Shown piece after piece: positions 52,352 through 60,270 of a stretch of 64,000 nucleotides of DNA. The notes under the pieces were generated by a model. The model saw only the letters and a program-made list of their open reading frames with translations. It was not told where the DNA came from and made no database searches. Every line of letters starts with the position of its first letter. Positions within the stretch are counted from its first letter, which is position 1. Location of the stretch: the NCBI RefSeq assembly GCF_900637205.1, contig NZ_LR134355.1, forward strand, positions 2,294,001-2,358,000. The letters run 5' to 3'. A program made the translations under genes and the position numbers. This stretch comes from Mycolicibacterium chitae. GTDB lineage: Bacteria > Actinomycetota > Actinomycetes > Mycobacteriales > Mycobacteriaceae.

Positions 52352-52714
52352 TCAGGGCAGTTCGTCGAAGGTGTCCGAGGTGCCGCAGCGGTTCTGGGCG
52401 TCGACCAAGGGGGCCCGGATGCCGGCCAGTTCGGCGGCGACCTGCGGGTTGGCCTCGAAGTACTCGTCCTGAGCCGCGGTGATGGCGGCCTTGTCGGAGC
52501 CCTCGAGATCGGTGTAGAAGGCGTTGACCTCGGGGTGGGTGAACAGGTACGCCGAGGTCGACGCGGCCACCCCGGACGCGATGCCGGCCAGGTCCGCGGC
52601 GGTGCAGTTGGGCGGCAGCGGATCGGCGGACACGGTCGGAGCGACGGCCAGGATCGCCGCGGCTGCCCCGGTGCCGATGAGCCCCACGGCGAGACGGCGG
52701 GCGATGGAAGACAT
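52352..52714 (-). CDS. Haemophore-like (MHB family) secreted haem-binding protein, second copy
   Basis: 120 residues. Signal peptide IGTGAAAAILAVAPTVSADP. The helical MHB domain runs from CTAADLAGIASGVAASTSAY through LFTHPEVNAFYTDLEGS and NPQVAAELAGIRAPLVDAQN to a terminal RCG, with the two conserved Cys. Same family as 34072-34422. It stands at the head of the lipoprotein-kinase array but is separated from it by a hairpin and 197 bp. Confidence 0.87.
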   Translation of the reverse strand: MSSIARRLAVGLIGTGAAAAILAVAPTVSADPLPPNCTAADLAGIASGVAASTSAYLFTHPEVNAFYTDLEGSDKAAITAAQDEYFEANPQVAAELAGIRAPLVDAQNRCGTSDTFDELP

Positions 52715-52841
52715 AGCGGCTCCTTAGGTGTCAGGGATCGAATCGGTCGTGACGATCGGAAGTTCCGTTAGGCATTAAATCATCGTGGCCGCGATCGCAC
52801 CGGAGTTGACCTCCGGGTGCGTTCCGCGCCCACCGCGGTGT

Positions 52842-53912
52842 TCACACCCGTTGGGCGAGCTCCCACGCGCGTTCGGCCATGGCGCGGTAGCGATTACGGA
52901 ACACGTCGGTACCGGCGCGGGCATCGGCGGCGTTGCCGTCGAGTCCGCGCCGCCACACCCCGGCGACGATCGAGGCCAGCCGGAACATGGAGAACACCAG
53001 GAACACGTCCAGCGACTCGGGGATCGGTCGGTCGGCATGCTCGCAGTAGGCCGCGACGAACTCGTCCTGGCTCGGAATCCCGGTGCCGCTCAGGTCCTCA
53101 CCGGCGACGCCCTCCAGACCCGTGGGCCCGGCGTCGAAGTGATAGGTCAGGCAGGTGTAGGCCAGATCGGCGAGCGGGTGACCGATGGTGGCCAGTTCCC
53201 AGTCCAGGACCGCGACGATGCGGGGTTCGGCGGGGCCGAGCAGCACGTTGCCCAGGCGGTAGTCGCCGTGGGCGATGCACGCGGGTTCGGTGTCGGGTGG
53301 GAGATGGCGCGGCAGCCAGTCGGCCAGCAGGTCCATCTGCGGCATCTCCTCGCAGCGGGCCGCCTCCCACTGCTGGGTCCACAGCGCCACCTGCCGTTCC
53401 AGGTACCCGTCGGGCCGGCCGAAGTCCGTCAATCCGGCCGCGCGCCAATCGACCCGGTGCAGCGCGGCGAGCACCCGGGCCAGATCCGCGTAGGCCGCGG
53501 CGCGCTCCTCGGGGGTGCCGTCGCGCAGCACGCGGTCCGGGAAGACCCGGCCGGGCACGTGGTCCATCACGAAAAACGCGGTGCCGAGGACGCTTTCGTC
53601 GGTGCACAGTAGTCGGGCCGGGGGCACCGGCACATCGCTGTCGGCCAGTGCGGAGATCACCCGGTATTCGCGTTCGACGGCGTGGGCGCGGGGCAGCAGC
53701 TTGCCCGGTGGCTTCTTGCGCAGCACGTACTGTCCCTCGGCGGTGGCCAGGTGATACGTCGGATTGCTCTGGCCGCCCTGGAATTGGCGGATCTGTACCT
53801 CGCCGTCGAAGCCCGGGAGGTGCTCGCGCAGATACCGGGCCAGCGCGGTCTCGTCGAGGCGGTGGGCCGGTAGCACCGGCACCAGTTCGGCTTCGCCACC
53901 CGGCGCGGTCAT
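52842..53912 (-). CDS. APH-like phosphotransferase family protein (ACAD10/FadE36-type)
   Basis: 356 residues. Aminoglycoside-phosphotransferase fold: QFQGGQSNPTYHLATAEGQY, LRKKPPGKLLPRAHAVEREY, the catalytic-loop CIAHGDYRLGNVLL and the DFG-equivalent in VAVLDWELATIGHPLADLAY. This sub-family groups with ACAD10-type kinases linked to acyl-CoA dehydrogenases rather than drug resistance; the substrate, perhaps a hydroxyacyl-CoA, is inferred. The ATG overlaps the FHA-HTH gene stop (ATGA), so the two are coupled. Confidence 0.88.
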   Translation of the reverse strand: MTAPGGEAELVPVLPAHRLDETALARYLREHLPGFDGEVQIRQFQGGQSNPTYHLATAEGQYVLRKKPPGKLLPRAHAVEREYRVISALADSDVPVPPARLLCTDESVLGTAFFVMDHVPGRVFPDRVLRDGTPEERAAAYADLARVLAALHRVDWRAAGLTDFGRPDGYLERQVALWTQQWEAARCEEMPQMDLLADWLPRHLPPDTEPACIAHGDYRLGNVLLGPAEPRIVAVLDWELATIGHPLADLAYTCLTYHFDAGPTGLEGVAGEDLSGTGIPSQDEFVAAYCEHADRPIPESLDVFLVFSMFRLASIVAGVWRRGLDGNAADARAGTDVFRNRYRAMAERAWELAQRV

Positions 53913-54988
53913 GAGGCCTCCAGTTCGGTGAGCAGTGCGGCGATCGCCGATTCGGCCAGCGCCGGCAACGGCTGGTCGGCCTCGGCGGCCTCGATGAGGT
54001 TCACCGACAGCCCGGCCGCCAGCGCCGCGTCCTCGGCGGTGAGGCTGGTTCGGTGCCGAGCGGCGAACAGGCGTTGTCCCACCGAGGCTTTCGGCGTGGC
54101 CGCCACCCTGAGCATCAGGTCGTCGTAGCGGCGGCGCACCCCGCCGAGCGCGATGACCAGCGCGGGCGCGCCGGGCGCGTTGCGCGCCGCCTCGCCGGCG
54201 ACCGCGCGCAGGTTACGCAGATCCGACAGGATGGCGCCGGCCGCGGAGTGGTACTCGGGTGCGCTCGGGTCCGGCAGTGCGGCGATCGCGGTGTCGACGC
54301 TCTTGAGCGCCAGTTGGATGGTCTGGGCGATCAGCGGTGAGGCCACCGAGGTCGAGATCACCTGCGTGGCTTCCTCATCGGGGGAGGGGGCGCCCTGCCG
54401 GATCCCGGAGATGGCGCCCGGCGGCCACTGCAGCACCTGTTCGAGCTTGGCGCGGGTGCTCTCGTGCGGCCAGCTGCGGCCCTTCTCGAAGGAGATCAGC
54501 GCCCCGGCGTTGATGATCTTGTCGCGCGCCAGGCCGCGCTGGGTGAGTTCGAGTTCGCGTCGGCGCGCCGCGACCGCCGCGCCGGCCCGGGCGATGCCGG
54601 GGTCGACGGGCTCCTCGGTGGTGGTTTCCTCCGACCCGGTGTCATCGCCGAGGTACAACTGGACCGCGAAGCCGTCGGCGTCGCCGAGCTTGAGCGTCAT
54701 CCGGTCGGCGACGGGGATCGATTCGTGGCGGACCCCGTCGACGAACATGCCGTTGCGGCTGCTGTCGACGGCGACCCAGCCGCCGCCCTCCGGGCGCAGC
54801 CGGACGTGGGTGCGCGACATCCAGCCGAAGTTGAAATGGAGGCTCGAGTCGGGGTCGCGACCGATGGTGATCTCGCCGTCGGCAGGATCGGCGGACCGGG
54901 TCAGCCCGCCGCAGCGCACGGTCAGCCTCGGCGGGCTCGCGGGGTCGGGATTGGCTGCTCCGATCTCCGCGGAGTCCATCGTCGCCAC
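53909..54988 (-). CDS. FHA-domain protein with two helix-turn-helix regions
   Basis: 359 residues (start 54988 or 54976). Residues of about 30-115 form an FHA phosphothreonine-binding domain: EITIGRDPDSSLHF, MSRTHVRL and SSRNGMFVDG keep the GR, SRTH and NG signatures. An XRE-like HTH follows (about 135-190: RRELELTQRGLARDKI, EKGRSWPHESTRAKLEQVL). A second HTH-like segment lies at the C-terminus (RTSLTAEDAALAAGLSVNLI). It links Ser/Thr phosphorylation to DNA binding. It stands near two kinases and is divergent from the molybdenum hydroxylase genes. Confidence 0.82.
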   Translation of the reverse strand: MATMDSAEIGAANPDPASPPRLTVRCGGLTRSADPADGEITIGRDPDSSLHFNFGWMSRTHVRLRPEGGGWVAVDSSRNGMFVDGVRHESIPVADRMTLKLGDADGFAVQLYLGDDTGSEETTTEEPVDPGIARAGAAVAARRRELELTQRGLARDKIINAGALISFEKGRSWPHESTRAKLEQVLQWPPGAISGIRQGAPSPDEEATQVISTSVASPLIAQTIQLALKSVDTAIAALPDPSAPEYHSAAGAILSDLRNLRAVAGEAARNAPGAPALVIALGGVRRRYDDLMLRVAATPKASVGQRLFAARHRTSLTAEDAALAAGLSVNLIEAAEADQPLPALAESAIAALLTELEAS

Positions 54989-55036
54989 GCCCTCCTGCTA
55001 CATCATCGCTACGTCTTCGGGATTCCAGGCGAGCAT

Positions 55037-55058
55037 AGCGCAGGATAACTGTTGCGCT
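55037..55058. promoter_or_regulatory. Candidate operator between the FHA-HTH gene and the hydroxylase genes
   Basis: AGCGCA-N10-TGCGCT is a perfect inverted repeat within the 178-bp divergent promoter region. GCTACAT occurs twice around it. It could bind the FHA-HTH protein or another regulator of the 55167 operon. Confidence 0.35.
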
Positions 55059-55166
55059 GCTACATTTTGTTGATCGGTCGACCAGTGATGGCGATCACCA
55101 GGCCGTGCTCTAAACTGAGCGAGTGCACAGCAGCCCTGTACGCCCCCGGGTTTCAGGAGGGCATTC

Positions 55167-56066
55167 ATGAAACCAGCCCCATTCGCCTACCACCGCCCGC
55201 ACGATCTGGAAGACGTGCTCGCCCTGCTCGACGAGCTGGGTGAGGACGCCAAGATCCTCGCCGGCGGGCAAAGCCTGACGCCGATGCTGGCGTTACGCCT
55301 GACGTTCTTCGAGAACCTGGTGGACATCTCCCGCCTCGCCGAACTCCAAGGCGTCGAACGCCGCGGCGACACCGTGTGGGTGGGTGCCGGAACCACCCAC
55401 GCCGCCGTCGGCGTCGACGAGGTGGTGCGCGCCGACGTCCCGCTGCTCAACCGGGTGACCCCGCTGATCGGTCATTTCCAGATCCGCAACCGGGGCACGC
55501 TCGGCGGGGCGGTGGCCCACGCCGACCCGGCCGGCGAGTATCCGACGACCGCGCTGACGCTGGACGCCGTGATCGAGGCGACGTCCTCGTCGGGGCGCCG
55601 CGAGATTCCCGCCACCGAGTTCTTCACCGGGCTGTGGGAGACCACGCTGGCGCCCGGCGAGGTGCTCACCGCCGTCGGTTTCCCGGTGTGGGGCGGTCGC
55701 AGCGGCTTCGCGGTCCATGAATTCGCGCGCCGCCACGGCGATTTCGCGATCGCCGGCGCCACCGTCGCCACCGAGATCGACGACGACGACCGGGTGCGGC
55801 GCTGCAACATCGGGCTGCTGGGCCTGGGCTCCACGCCGCGGCGCGCCCGCGAGGCCGAACAGGCCGCGGTCGGCCGCGCACTGTCCGATCTGCAGACGCC
55901 CGCGGCCGCCGAAGAACTGGGCCGGCTGGCGATGCGCGGACTCGACGACATCCCCGCCGATCAGCAGGGGTCGGTGTCCTACCGCACCCGCGTGGGCGCC
56001 GCGATGGTGTCGCGGGCCATCACCGATGCCGTCACCGAGGCCAGCAGGGAGAACGCATATGCATGA
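55167..56066 (+). CDS. Molybdenum hydroxylase FAD-binding subunit (CoxM/XdhB-type)
   Basis: 299 residues. FAD-binding signatures of the family: AKILAGGQSLTPMLALRL (pyrophosphate loop), QIRNRGTLGGAVAHADPAGE, and the C-terminal CO-dehydrogenase flavoprotein domain. It transfers electrons from the Fe-S subunit to FAD. ATG 55167 follows CAGGAGG. The 2Fe-2S subunit gene overlaps its end by 8 nt. The catalytic subunit is on the opposite strand 1.3 kb away. Confidence 0.92.
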   Translation: MKPAPFAYHRPHDLEDVLALLDELGEDAKILAGGQSLTPMLALRLTFFENLVDISRLAELQGVERRGDTVWVGAGTTHAAVGVDEVVRADVPLLNRVTPLIGHFQIRNRGTLGGAVAHADPAGEYPTTALTLDAVIEATSSSGRREIPATEFFTGLWETTLAPGEVLTAVGFPVWGGRSGFAVHEFARRHGDFAIAGATVATEIDDDDRVRRCNIGLLGLGSTPRRAREAEQAAVGRALSDLQTPAAAEELGRLAMRGLDDIPADQQGSVSYRTRVGAAMVSRAITDAVTEASRENAYA

Positions 56067-56544
56067 GCACATCGTCGAGATGACCGTCAACGGCCGCGAG
56101 GTGGAGTCCGTGGTCGAGCCGCGAATGACGTTGGCGGACTTCGTTCGTGAGCGCTGCGGCCTGACCGGTACGCACCTGGGCTGCGAGCATGGCTCCTGCG
56201 GTGCGTGCACCGTGCTGCTCGACGGGGTCGCGGTGCGCGGCTGCCTGGTCTTCGCCGTGCAGGCCGACGGCAAGGAGGTGTCCACGGTCGAGGGAGTGGC
56301 CGCCGCCGACGGTGAACTGTCGCCCGTGCAGGCCGCGATGCGCGAATGCCACGGGTTGCAGTGCGGGTTCTGCACGCCGGGCTTCGTCATGTCGATCACC
56401 GCGATGCTCCGGGAGAATCCGAACCCCTCCGACGAGGAGATCCGCGAGGGCCTGTCCGGCAACTTCTGCCGCTGCACGGGCTATCAGGGCATCGTGAATG
56501 CGGTCCATCAGGTGGTCGAGGCGGGCGACGCGCAGCGCGTCTGA
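56059..56544 (+). CDS. Molybdenum hydroxylase 2Fe-2S subunit (CoxS/XdhC-type)
   Basis: 161 residues. N-terminal plant-type [2Fe-2S] cluster motif GCEHGSCGACTVLLDG and C-terminal cluster CGFCTPGFVMS with NFCRCTGYQGIV, as in CoxS/XdhC. It passes electrons between the molybdenum site and FAD. It overlaps the FAD subunit by 8 nt. A tandem repeat and hairpin follow it. Confidence 0.94.
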   Translation: MHEHIVEMTVNGREVESVVEPRMTLADFVRERCGLTGTHLGCEHGSCGACTVLLDGVAVRGCLVFAVQADGKEVSTVEGVAAADGELSPVQAAMRECHGLQCGFCTPGFVMSITAMLRENPNPSDEEIREGLSGNFCRCTGYQGIVNAVHQVVEAGDAQRV

Positions 56545-56572
56545 CGCCGCGGGGCGGCCCCAAGCCGCGGCG

Positions 56573-56628
56573 CCACAAGGCGGTGACCACAAGGCGGTGA
56601 CCACAAGGCGGTGACCACAAGGCGATGA
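56573..56628 (+). repeat. Four tandem copies of a 14-bp repeat
   Basis: CCACAAGGCGGTGA occurs four times head to tail from 56573; the fourth copy has one G-to-A change. It lies between the 2Fe-2S subunit stop and the hairpin. It is likely a variable-number repeat; no function is evident. Confidence 0.9.
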
Positions 56629-56658
56629 GGGCGGAGATTCTCGCGAATCTCCGCCCTC
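56627..56658. terminator. Bidirectional hairpin between convergent hydroxylase genes
   Basis: GAGGGCGGAGATTC (56627-56640) pairs perfectly with GAATCTCCGCCCTC (56645-56658) across a TCGC loop. It lies between the plus-strand 2Fe-2S gene and the minus-strand CoxG-like gene, the expected place for a shared terminator. Confidence 0.75.
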
Positions 56659-56679
56659 AGGCAATTTCGGTCCCGCGGG

Positions 56680-57375
56680 TCAGCCGAGTCCGGCCCCCGG
56701 CGGCAGCACCACGACCAAGGGCTGGCGCGAGCGCCGACCGCCGAACAACAGCCCGAGCGCCAGGCCCGCCACCAGGCCGGCGGCAACCGGCAGCGCACGC
56801 TTGGCCATCGGCGCCGCGATCACCGAGAGCAGATCCAGCGAGGCGGCGTCGTCGTCATGGGTATTCGGTTGGGCCGCAGCGGCCGTCGCACCGGCGGGTG
56901 CCGACGAAAGCGATGCGGCCGGCGCGGGGGAGGTGCCGGCGAGGTCGGCCTCGAGGCGCGCGGCGAACTGGTCGATGAGCTTGCCGGCCACATCGGCGAG
57001 CACCCCGCGGCCGAACTGCGCGGCCTTGCCCGAGATGGTCAGATCGGTGGTCAGCACGCAGGTGCAGGAGTCGCCCTCGTCCTTGAGTTCGGCGGTGACC
57101 AGCGCGGCGGCGTTGCCCTGGCCGCGGGTCTCCTTGCCGCTGGCCTTGATCACCGCGCGGTGGGCCTGCTCGTCCTTCTCCTTGAACGCCGCGTTGCCCT
57201 GGTACTGCACGGTGATGGGGCCGACCTTCACCTTCACCGCGCCGGTGAACGCGTCGCCGTCGACCGACAGCAACTGGGCGCCGGGGATGCACGGCGCGAT
57301 ACGCTCGACATCGGTCAGCACTTCCCAGGCCTGGTCGATGGGCACGGGAACGCGAAACTCGTTGACCAACTCCAC
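56680..57375 (-). CDS. CoxG-like SRPBCC protein with C-terminal membrane anchor
   Basis: 231 residues from GTG 57375. The CoxG (SRPBCC) domain begins ELVNEFRVPVPIDQAWEVLT and contains IAPCIPGAQL, GPITVQYQGNAAF and GRGVLADVAGKLIDQFAARL. An Ala/Pro linker and a hydrophobic segment (LPVAAGLVAGLALGLLFGG) end the protein. CoxG proteins recruit CO dehydrogenase-type enzymes to the membrane or help their maturation. It follows the large subunit by 2 bp. Confidence 0.88.
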   Translation of the reverse strand: MELVNEFRVPVPIDQAWEVLTDVERIAPCIPGAQLLSVDGDAFTGAVKVKVGPITVQYQGNAAFKEKDEQAHRAVIKASGKETRGQGNAAALVTAELKDEGDSCTCVLTTDLTISGKAAQFGRGVLADVAGKLIDQFAARLEADLAGTSPAPAASLSSAPAGATAAAAQPNTHDDDAASLDLLSVIAAPMAKRALPVAAGLVAGLALGLLFGGRRSRQPLVVVLPPGAGLG

Positions 57376-57377
57376 TT

Positions 57378-59756
57378 TTACTGTCCTTCGCTTCCGGTGT
57401 TCTGGGCGGCCTCTTCGATCGCCGCGACGATCGTGGCCGGGGTGGCGGGCATCTTCGTGATGGTGACGCCCAGCGGGGCCAACGCGTCGTTGATGGCGTT
57501 GATGACCGCCGGCGGGGAACCGATGGCCCCACCCTCGCCGCAGCCCTTGTAGCCGCCGACCCCCGGGCCGGGGATCTCGACGTGGCCGAACTCGATGCTG
57601 GGCACCTCGGTGGCCGTCGGCAGCAGGTAGTCGACGAACGTCGACGACAGCGGGTTGCCGTCGGCGTCGTAGGCCTGATGCTCGAGCAGCGCGCCACCGA
57701 TGCCCTGCACCGTGCCGCCCGCGACCTGCCCCTCGACGACGTTCGGGTTGATCATCGGCCCGACATCCTCGCTGACGATGTAGCGGGTCAGCGTCACGTG
57801 GCCGGTGACGACGTCGACCTCGCAGGTGCAGGCGTGAGTCGCGTTGGCCCAGTGGATCATTGCCGTCGGCGGGGAGGCGAACCGCGCCGTGGCCTCCAGC
57901 AGCGCGGAGGTGCCCGGGGGCAGCTGGGCCGGGTCGTAGTAGGCGCGGTAGGCGATGTCGGCGAAGCTCACGCTCTTGCTGTCGTCGCCGGCCACGACGG
58001 CTTTCGAGTTCGCCAATTCGATCTCGCCGGCCTCGACGCCCAGGATCGATGCGGCGATCGCGGTCACCTGCTTGCGCAGGATGGTGCCGGCCTCCTCGAC
58101 GGCGCCGGCGGTCATGGGGCCGCTGCGGCTGCCCTGGGTGCCCGCCCCGTAGGGGGTCACCGCGGTGTCGCCCTGGATGGTCGACACATCCTCGATGTCG
58201 GCGCCCAGGGCGTCGGCGGTCAACTGCACGACGGTGGTCTCGAGGCTGTTGCCGGTCGAGCCGCCGTTGACGTAGACGTTGATCTTGCCGGTGGACTCCA
58301 TCCGGATGGTCGCGCCCTCGGTGCCGAGGTGGCCGGTGGCCGCGCCGGTGGGCTCGATGTAGGCGGAGAAGCCGAGACCGATGTAGCGGCCCTGCTCGAG
58401 GGCCTCGCGCTGCTCCTTGCGGAAGCCCTCGTGGTCGAGGATCTTCACGGCTTGTTCGAACGTGTCGGCCGGGGCGACGTGGTCGTAGGGCATGCCGTTG
58501 GGGTTGAAGTACGGCATCTCGTCGCCGCGCAGGATGTTGCGGCGCCGCAGTTCCACCGGGTCCATGTCCATCTGGCGGGCGGCGATGTCGAGCAGGATTT
58601 CCCGCGACAACGTCTCGTACTGCCACGGACCGCGGTAGGCCGCCAGCCCGGCGGTGTTCGAGAACACCGTCTGATAGTTGAAGCTGCACTTGGGAACCCG
58701 GTACGGGCCGGGGAAGAACATGCCGATGGCCGCGGTGGTCAGCACCGGGTATGGCGTCGGGTAGGCGCCGATGTCCTGCACGAAATCGATGTCGCCGGCC
58801 AGGATCGCGCCGTCGTCGTCGAAGGCCAACCGCACCTTGCCGTCGACGTGCCGGGCCTGGCCGGCCGTCATCAGGTTCTCCCGACGATCCTCGATCCACT
58901 TCAGCGGGCCCGGCACCTTGCGCGCGGCCAGCAGGATGCACATGTCCTCGCGCATCGGCACGACCTTCTGGCCGAAGCCTCCGCCGGTGTCGCGCATGAT
59001 CACCCGCACGTTCTGCGCCGGCAGACCCAGCAGGCGGGCCGCGAACGCGCGCAACTCGTGCGGGGCCTGGGTGGACGCCCAGACCGTCAGTTCGCCCGGG
59101 GCGGCCTGCCACTCGACCACCAACCCGCGGGTCTCCATCGGCACCGGCACGTAGCTCTGCTGATAGATGTGCGCCTGGGCGACATGGGCCGCGCCGGCGA
59201 ACAGTTCCTCGTCCGGCGGCATGCCGGCCATCCCGCCGGCCTGGTTGTCCGGATACTGCTCGTGCACGATGTGACCGTGCTCGGTGGCCGCCTGGACGGC
59301 CTTCGTGAAGTCGGCGACGGGCGGCATGGGCTCGTAGTCGACGTCGACGAGTTCCAGCGCGTCCTCGGCGACGTAACGGTCCTCGGCGATCACGATGGCC
59401 ACCGGGTCGCCGACGAACTTCACCTCGGCCTCGGCCAGCGGCGGGCGCGGGGTGTCGGGAACGTCCTTGCCCGCCACCGCATGCCAGGCCTCGAGCACGT
59501 CGGGGTTGATGTCCTCGGCGGTGAGCACCGCGATGACTCCCGGGTGCGCCAGCGCGGCGGTGGCGTCGATCTTGTTGACCTTGGCGCGGGCGAACGGGCT
59601 GCGGACGAAACAGGCGTGCAGCATGCCCGGCCGCGTGACGTCGTCGACGAAGGTGCCGTGCCCCGTCAGCAGTCGGTTGTCCTCCACGCGTGGTACTCGC
59701 CGGCCGGCATACCGGCTGGCCGGCCGGGAGTCGGTCTCGAGAGCGGTGTCAGCCAT
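57378..59756 (-). CDS. Molybdenum hydroxylase large catalytic subunit (CoxL/XdhA-type)
   Basis: 792 residues from ATG 59756. Aldehyde oxidase/xanthine dehydrogenase fold: RVEDNRLLTGHGTFVDDVTR at the N-terminus, molybdopterin regions MRDTGGGFGQKV and YGAGTQGSRSGPMTAG, and the catalytic Glu region YKGCGEGGAIGSPPAVINAI. At the CoxL signature position it reads AYRGPWQ, not AYRCSFR of true CO dehydrogenase or AYRGAGR of form II, so it is probably not a CO dehydrogenase. It hydroxylates an unknown substrate, perhaps an aldehyde or N-heterocycle. Confidence 0.92.
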   Translation of the reverse strand: MADTALETDSRPASRYAGRRVPRVEDNRLLTGHGTFVDDVTRPGMLHACFVRSPFARAKVNKIDATAALAHPGVIAVLTAEDINPDVLEAWHAVAGKDVPDTPRPPLAEAEVKFVGDPVAIVIAEDRYVAEDALELVDVDYEPMPPVADFTKAVQAATEHGHIVHEQYPDNQAGGMAGMPPDEELFAGAAHVAQAHIYQQSYVPVPMETRGLVVEWQAAPGELTVWASTQAPHELRAFAARLLGLPAQNVRVIMRDTGGGFGQKVVPMREDMCILLAARKVPGPLKWIEDRRENLMTAGQARHVDGKVRLAFDDDGAILAGDIDFVQDIGAYPTPYPVLTTAAIGMFFPGPYRVPKCSFNYQTVFSNTAGLAAYRGPWQYETLSREILLDIAARQMDMDPVELRRRNILRGDEMPYFNPNGMPYDHVAPADTFEQAVKILDHEGFRKEQREALEQGRYIGLGFSAYIEPTGAATGHLGTEGATIRMESTGKINVYVNGGSTGNSLETTVVQLTADALGADIEDVSTIQGDTAVTPYGAGTQGSRSGPMTAGAVEEAGTILRKQVTAIAASILGVEAGEIELANSKAVVAGDDSKSVSFADIAYRAYYDPAQLPPGTSALLEATARFASPPTAMIHWANATHACTCEVDVVTGHVTLTRYIVSEDVGPMINPNVVEGQVAGGTVQGIGGALLEHQAYDADGNPLSSTFVDYLLPTATEVPSIEFGHVEIPGPGVGGYKGCGEGGAIGSPPAVINAINDALAPLGVTITKMPATPATIVAAIEEAAQNTGSEGQ

Positions 59757-59850
59757 CGGCAATCGTCCCCATTTCGTCACGCAGCGGGCTGCGCTGCTAA
59801 GCACTCGCTCAGCAGCGTACTAGCTGGGTTTCGGTCAGTACAGGACTGGC

Positions 59851-60270
59851 TCAGCCGCCCGGGCGGTTGGTGAACCAGATGTTCTCTTCGCGCAGGTTGC
59901 GGCTGCGCCAGCCGTCCGGGGTGCGCACCAGTTCGTGGTGGTAGTAGCCACCGCACGCGCTGGTTTCGGCCATCCCGGGCAGTTGCATGGGGTTGTAGAA
60001 CATGGCCCGCACCCGGGCGGTGTCGCCGTCGGAGTCGAGTATCTCGACGTTGGTGATGTAGTGCATGCTCCACGGCAGCACCCCGAAATTGGCCGCGAAC
60101 CACTCCACCACCTCCTCGCGGTTCCCGACGACGGCACCGGCCGAGCTGTAGTCGATGTGCGCATCGGCGGTGAACACCGAGCGGTACAACTCCCAGTCCT
60201 TGCTGTCGACCGCGCGGGCGTAGCGGTTGAGCAGCGCGGTGATCTCGGCGATCTCGGCGGTCTGGCTCAT
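59851..60270 (-). CDS. SnoaL-like (NTF2 fold) protein
   Basis: 139 residues. NTF2/SnoaL_4 pattern: ITALLNRYARAVDSKDWELY, FTADAHIDYSS and WSMHYITNVEI, with a C-terminal strand region (RSRNLREENIWF). These small proteins act as isomerases, dehydratases or ring-hydroxylating dioxygenase-type partners. It overlaps the aldehyde dehydrogenase stop by 4 nt and lies on the same strand as the hydroxylase large subunit, so the four genes may form one catabolic operon. Confidence 0.85.
   Translation of the reverse strand: MSQTAEIAEITALLNRYARAVDSKDWELYRSVFTADAHIDYSSAGAVVGNREEVVEWFAANFGVLPWSMHYITNVEILDSDGDTARVRAMFYNPMQLPGMAETSACGGYYHHELVRTPDGWRSRNLREENIWFTNRPGG

Noticed and set aside
52842..53912. Aminoglycoside resistance gene
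   Set aside because: The APH fold is present, but the sequence fits the ACAD10-type group and the gene is coupled to a regulator, so a resistance call is not supported.
56573..56628. CRISPR-like array
   Set aside because: The units are contiguous 14-bp tandem repeats with no spacers.
57378..59756. True CO dehydrogenase CoxL
   Set aside because: The active-site loop is AYRGPWQ, without the Cys of AYRCSFR.
57582..59873. 763-codon open frame antisense to the hydroxylase large subunit
   Set aside because: Shadow frame; the minus-strand gene has all family motifs.
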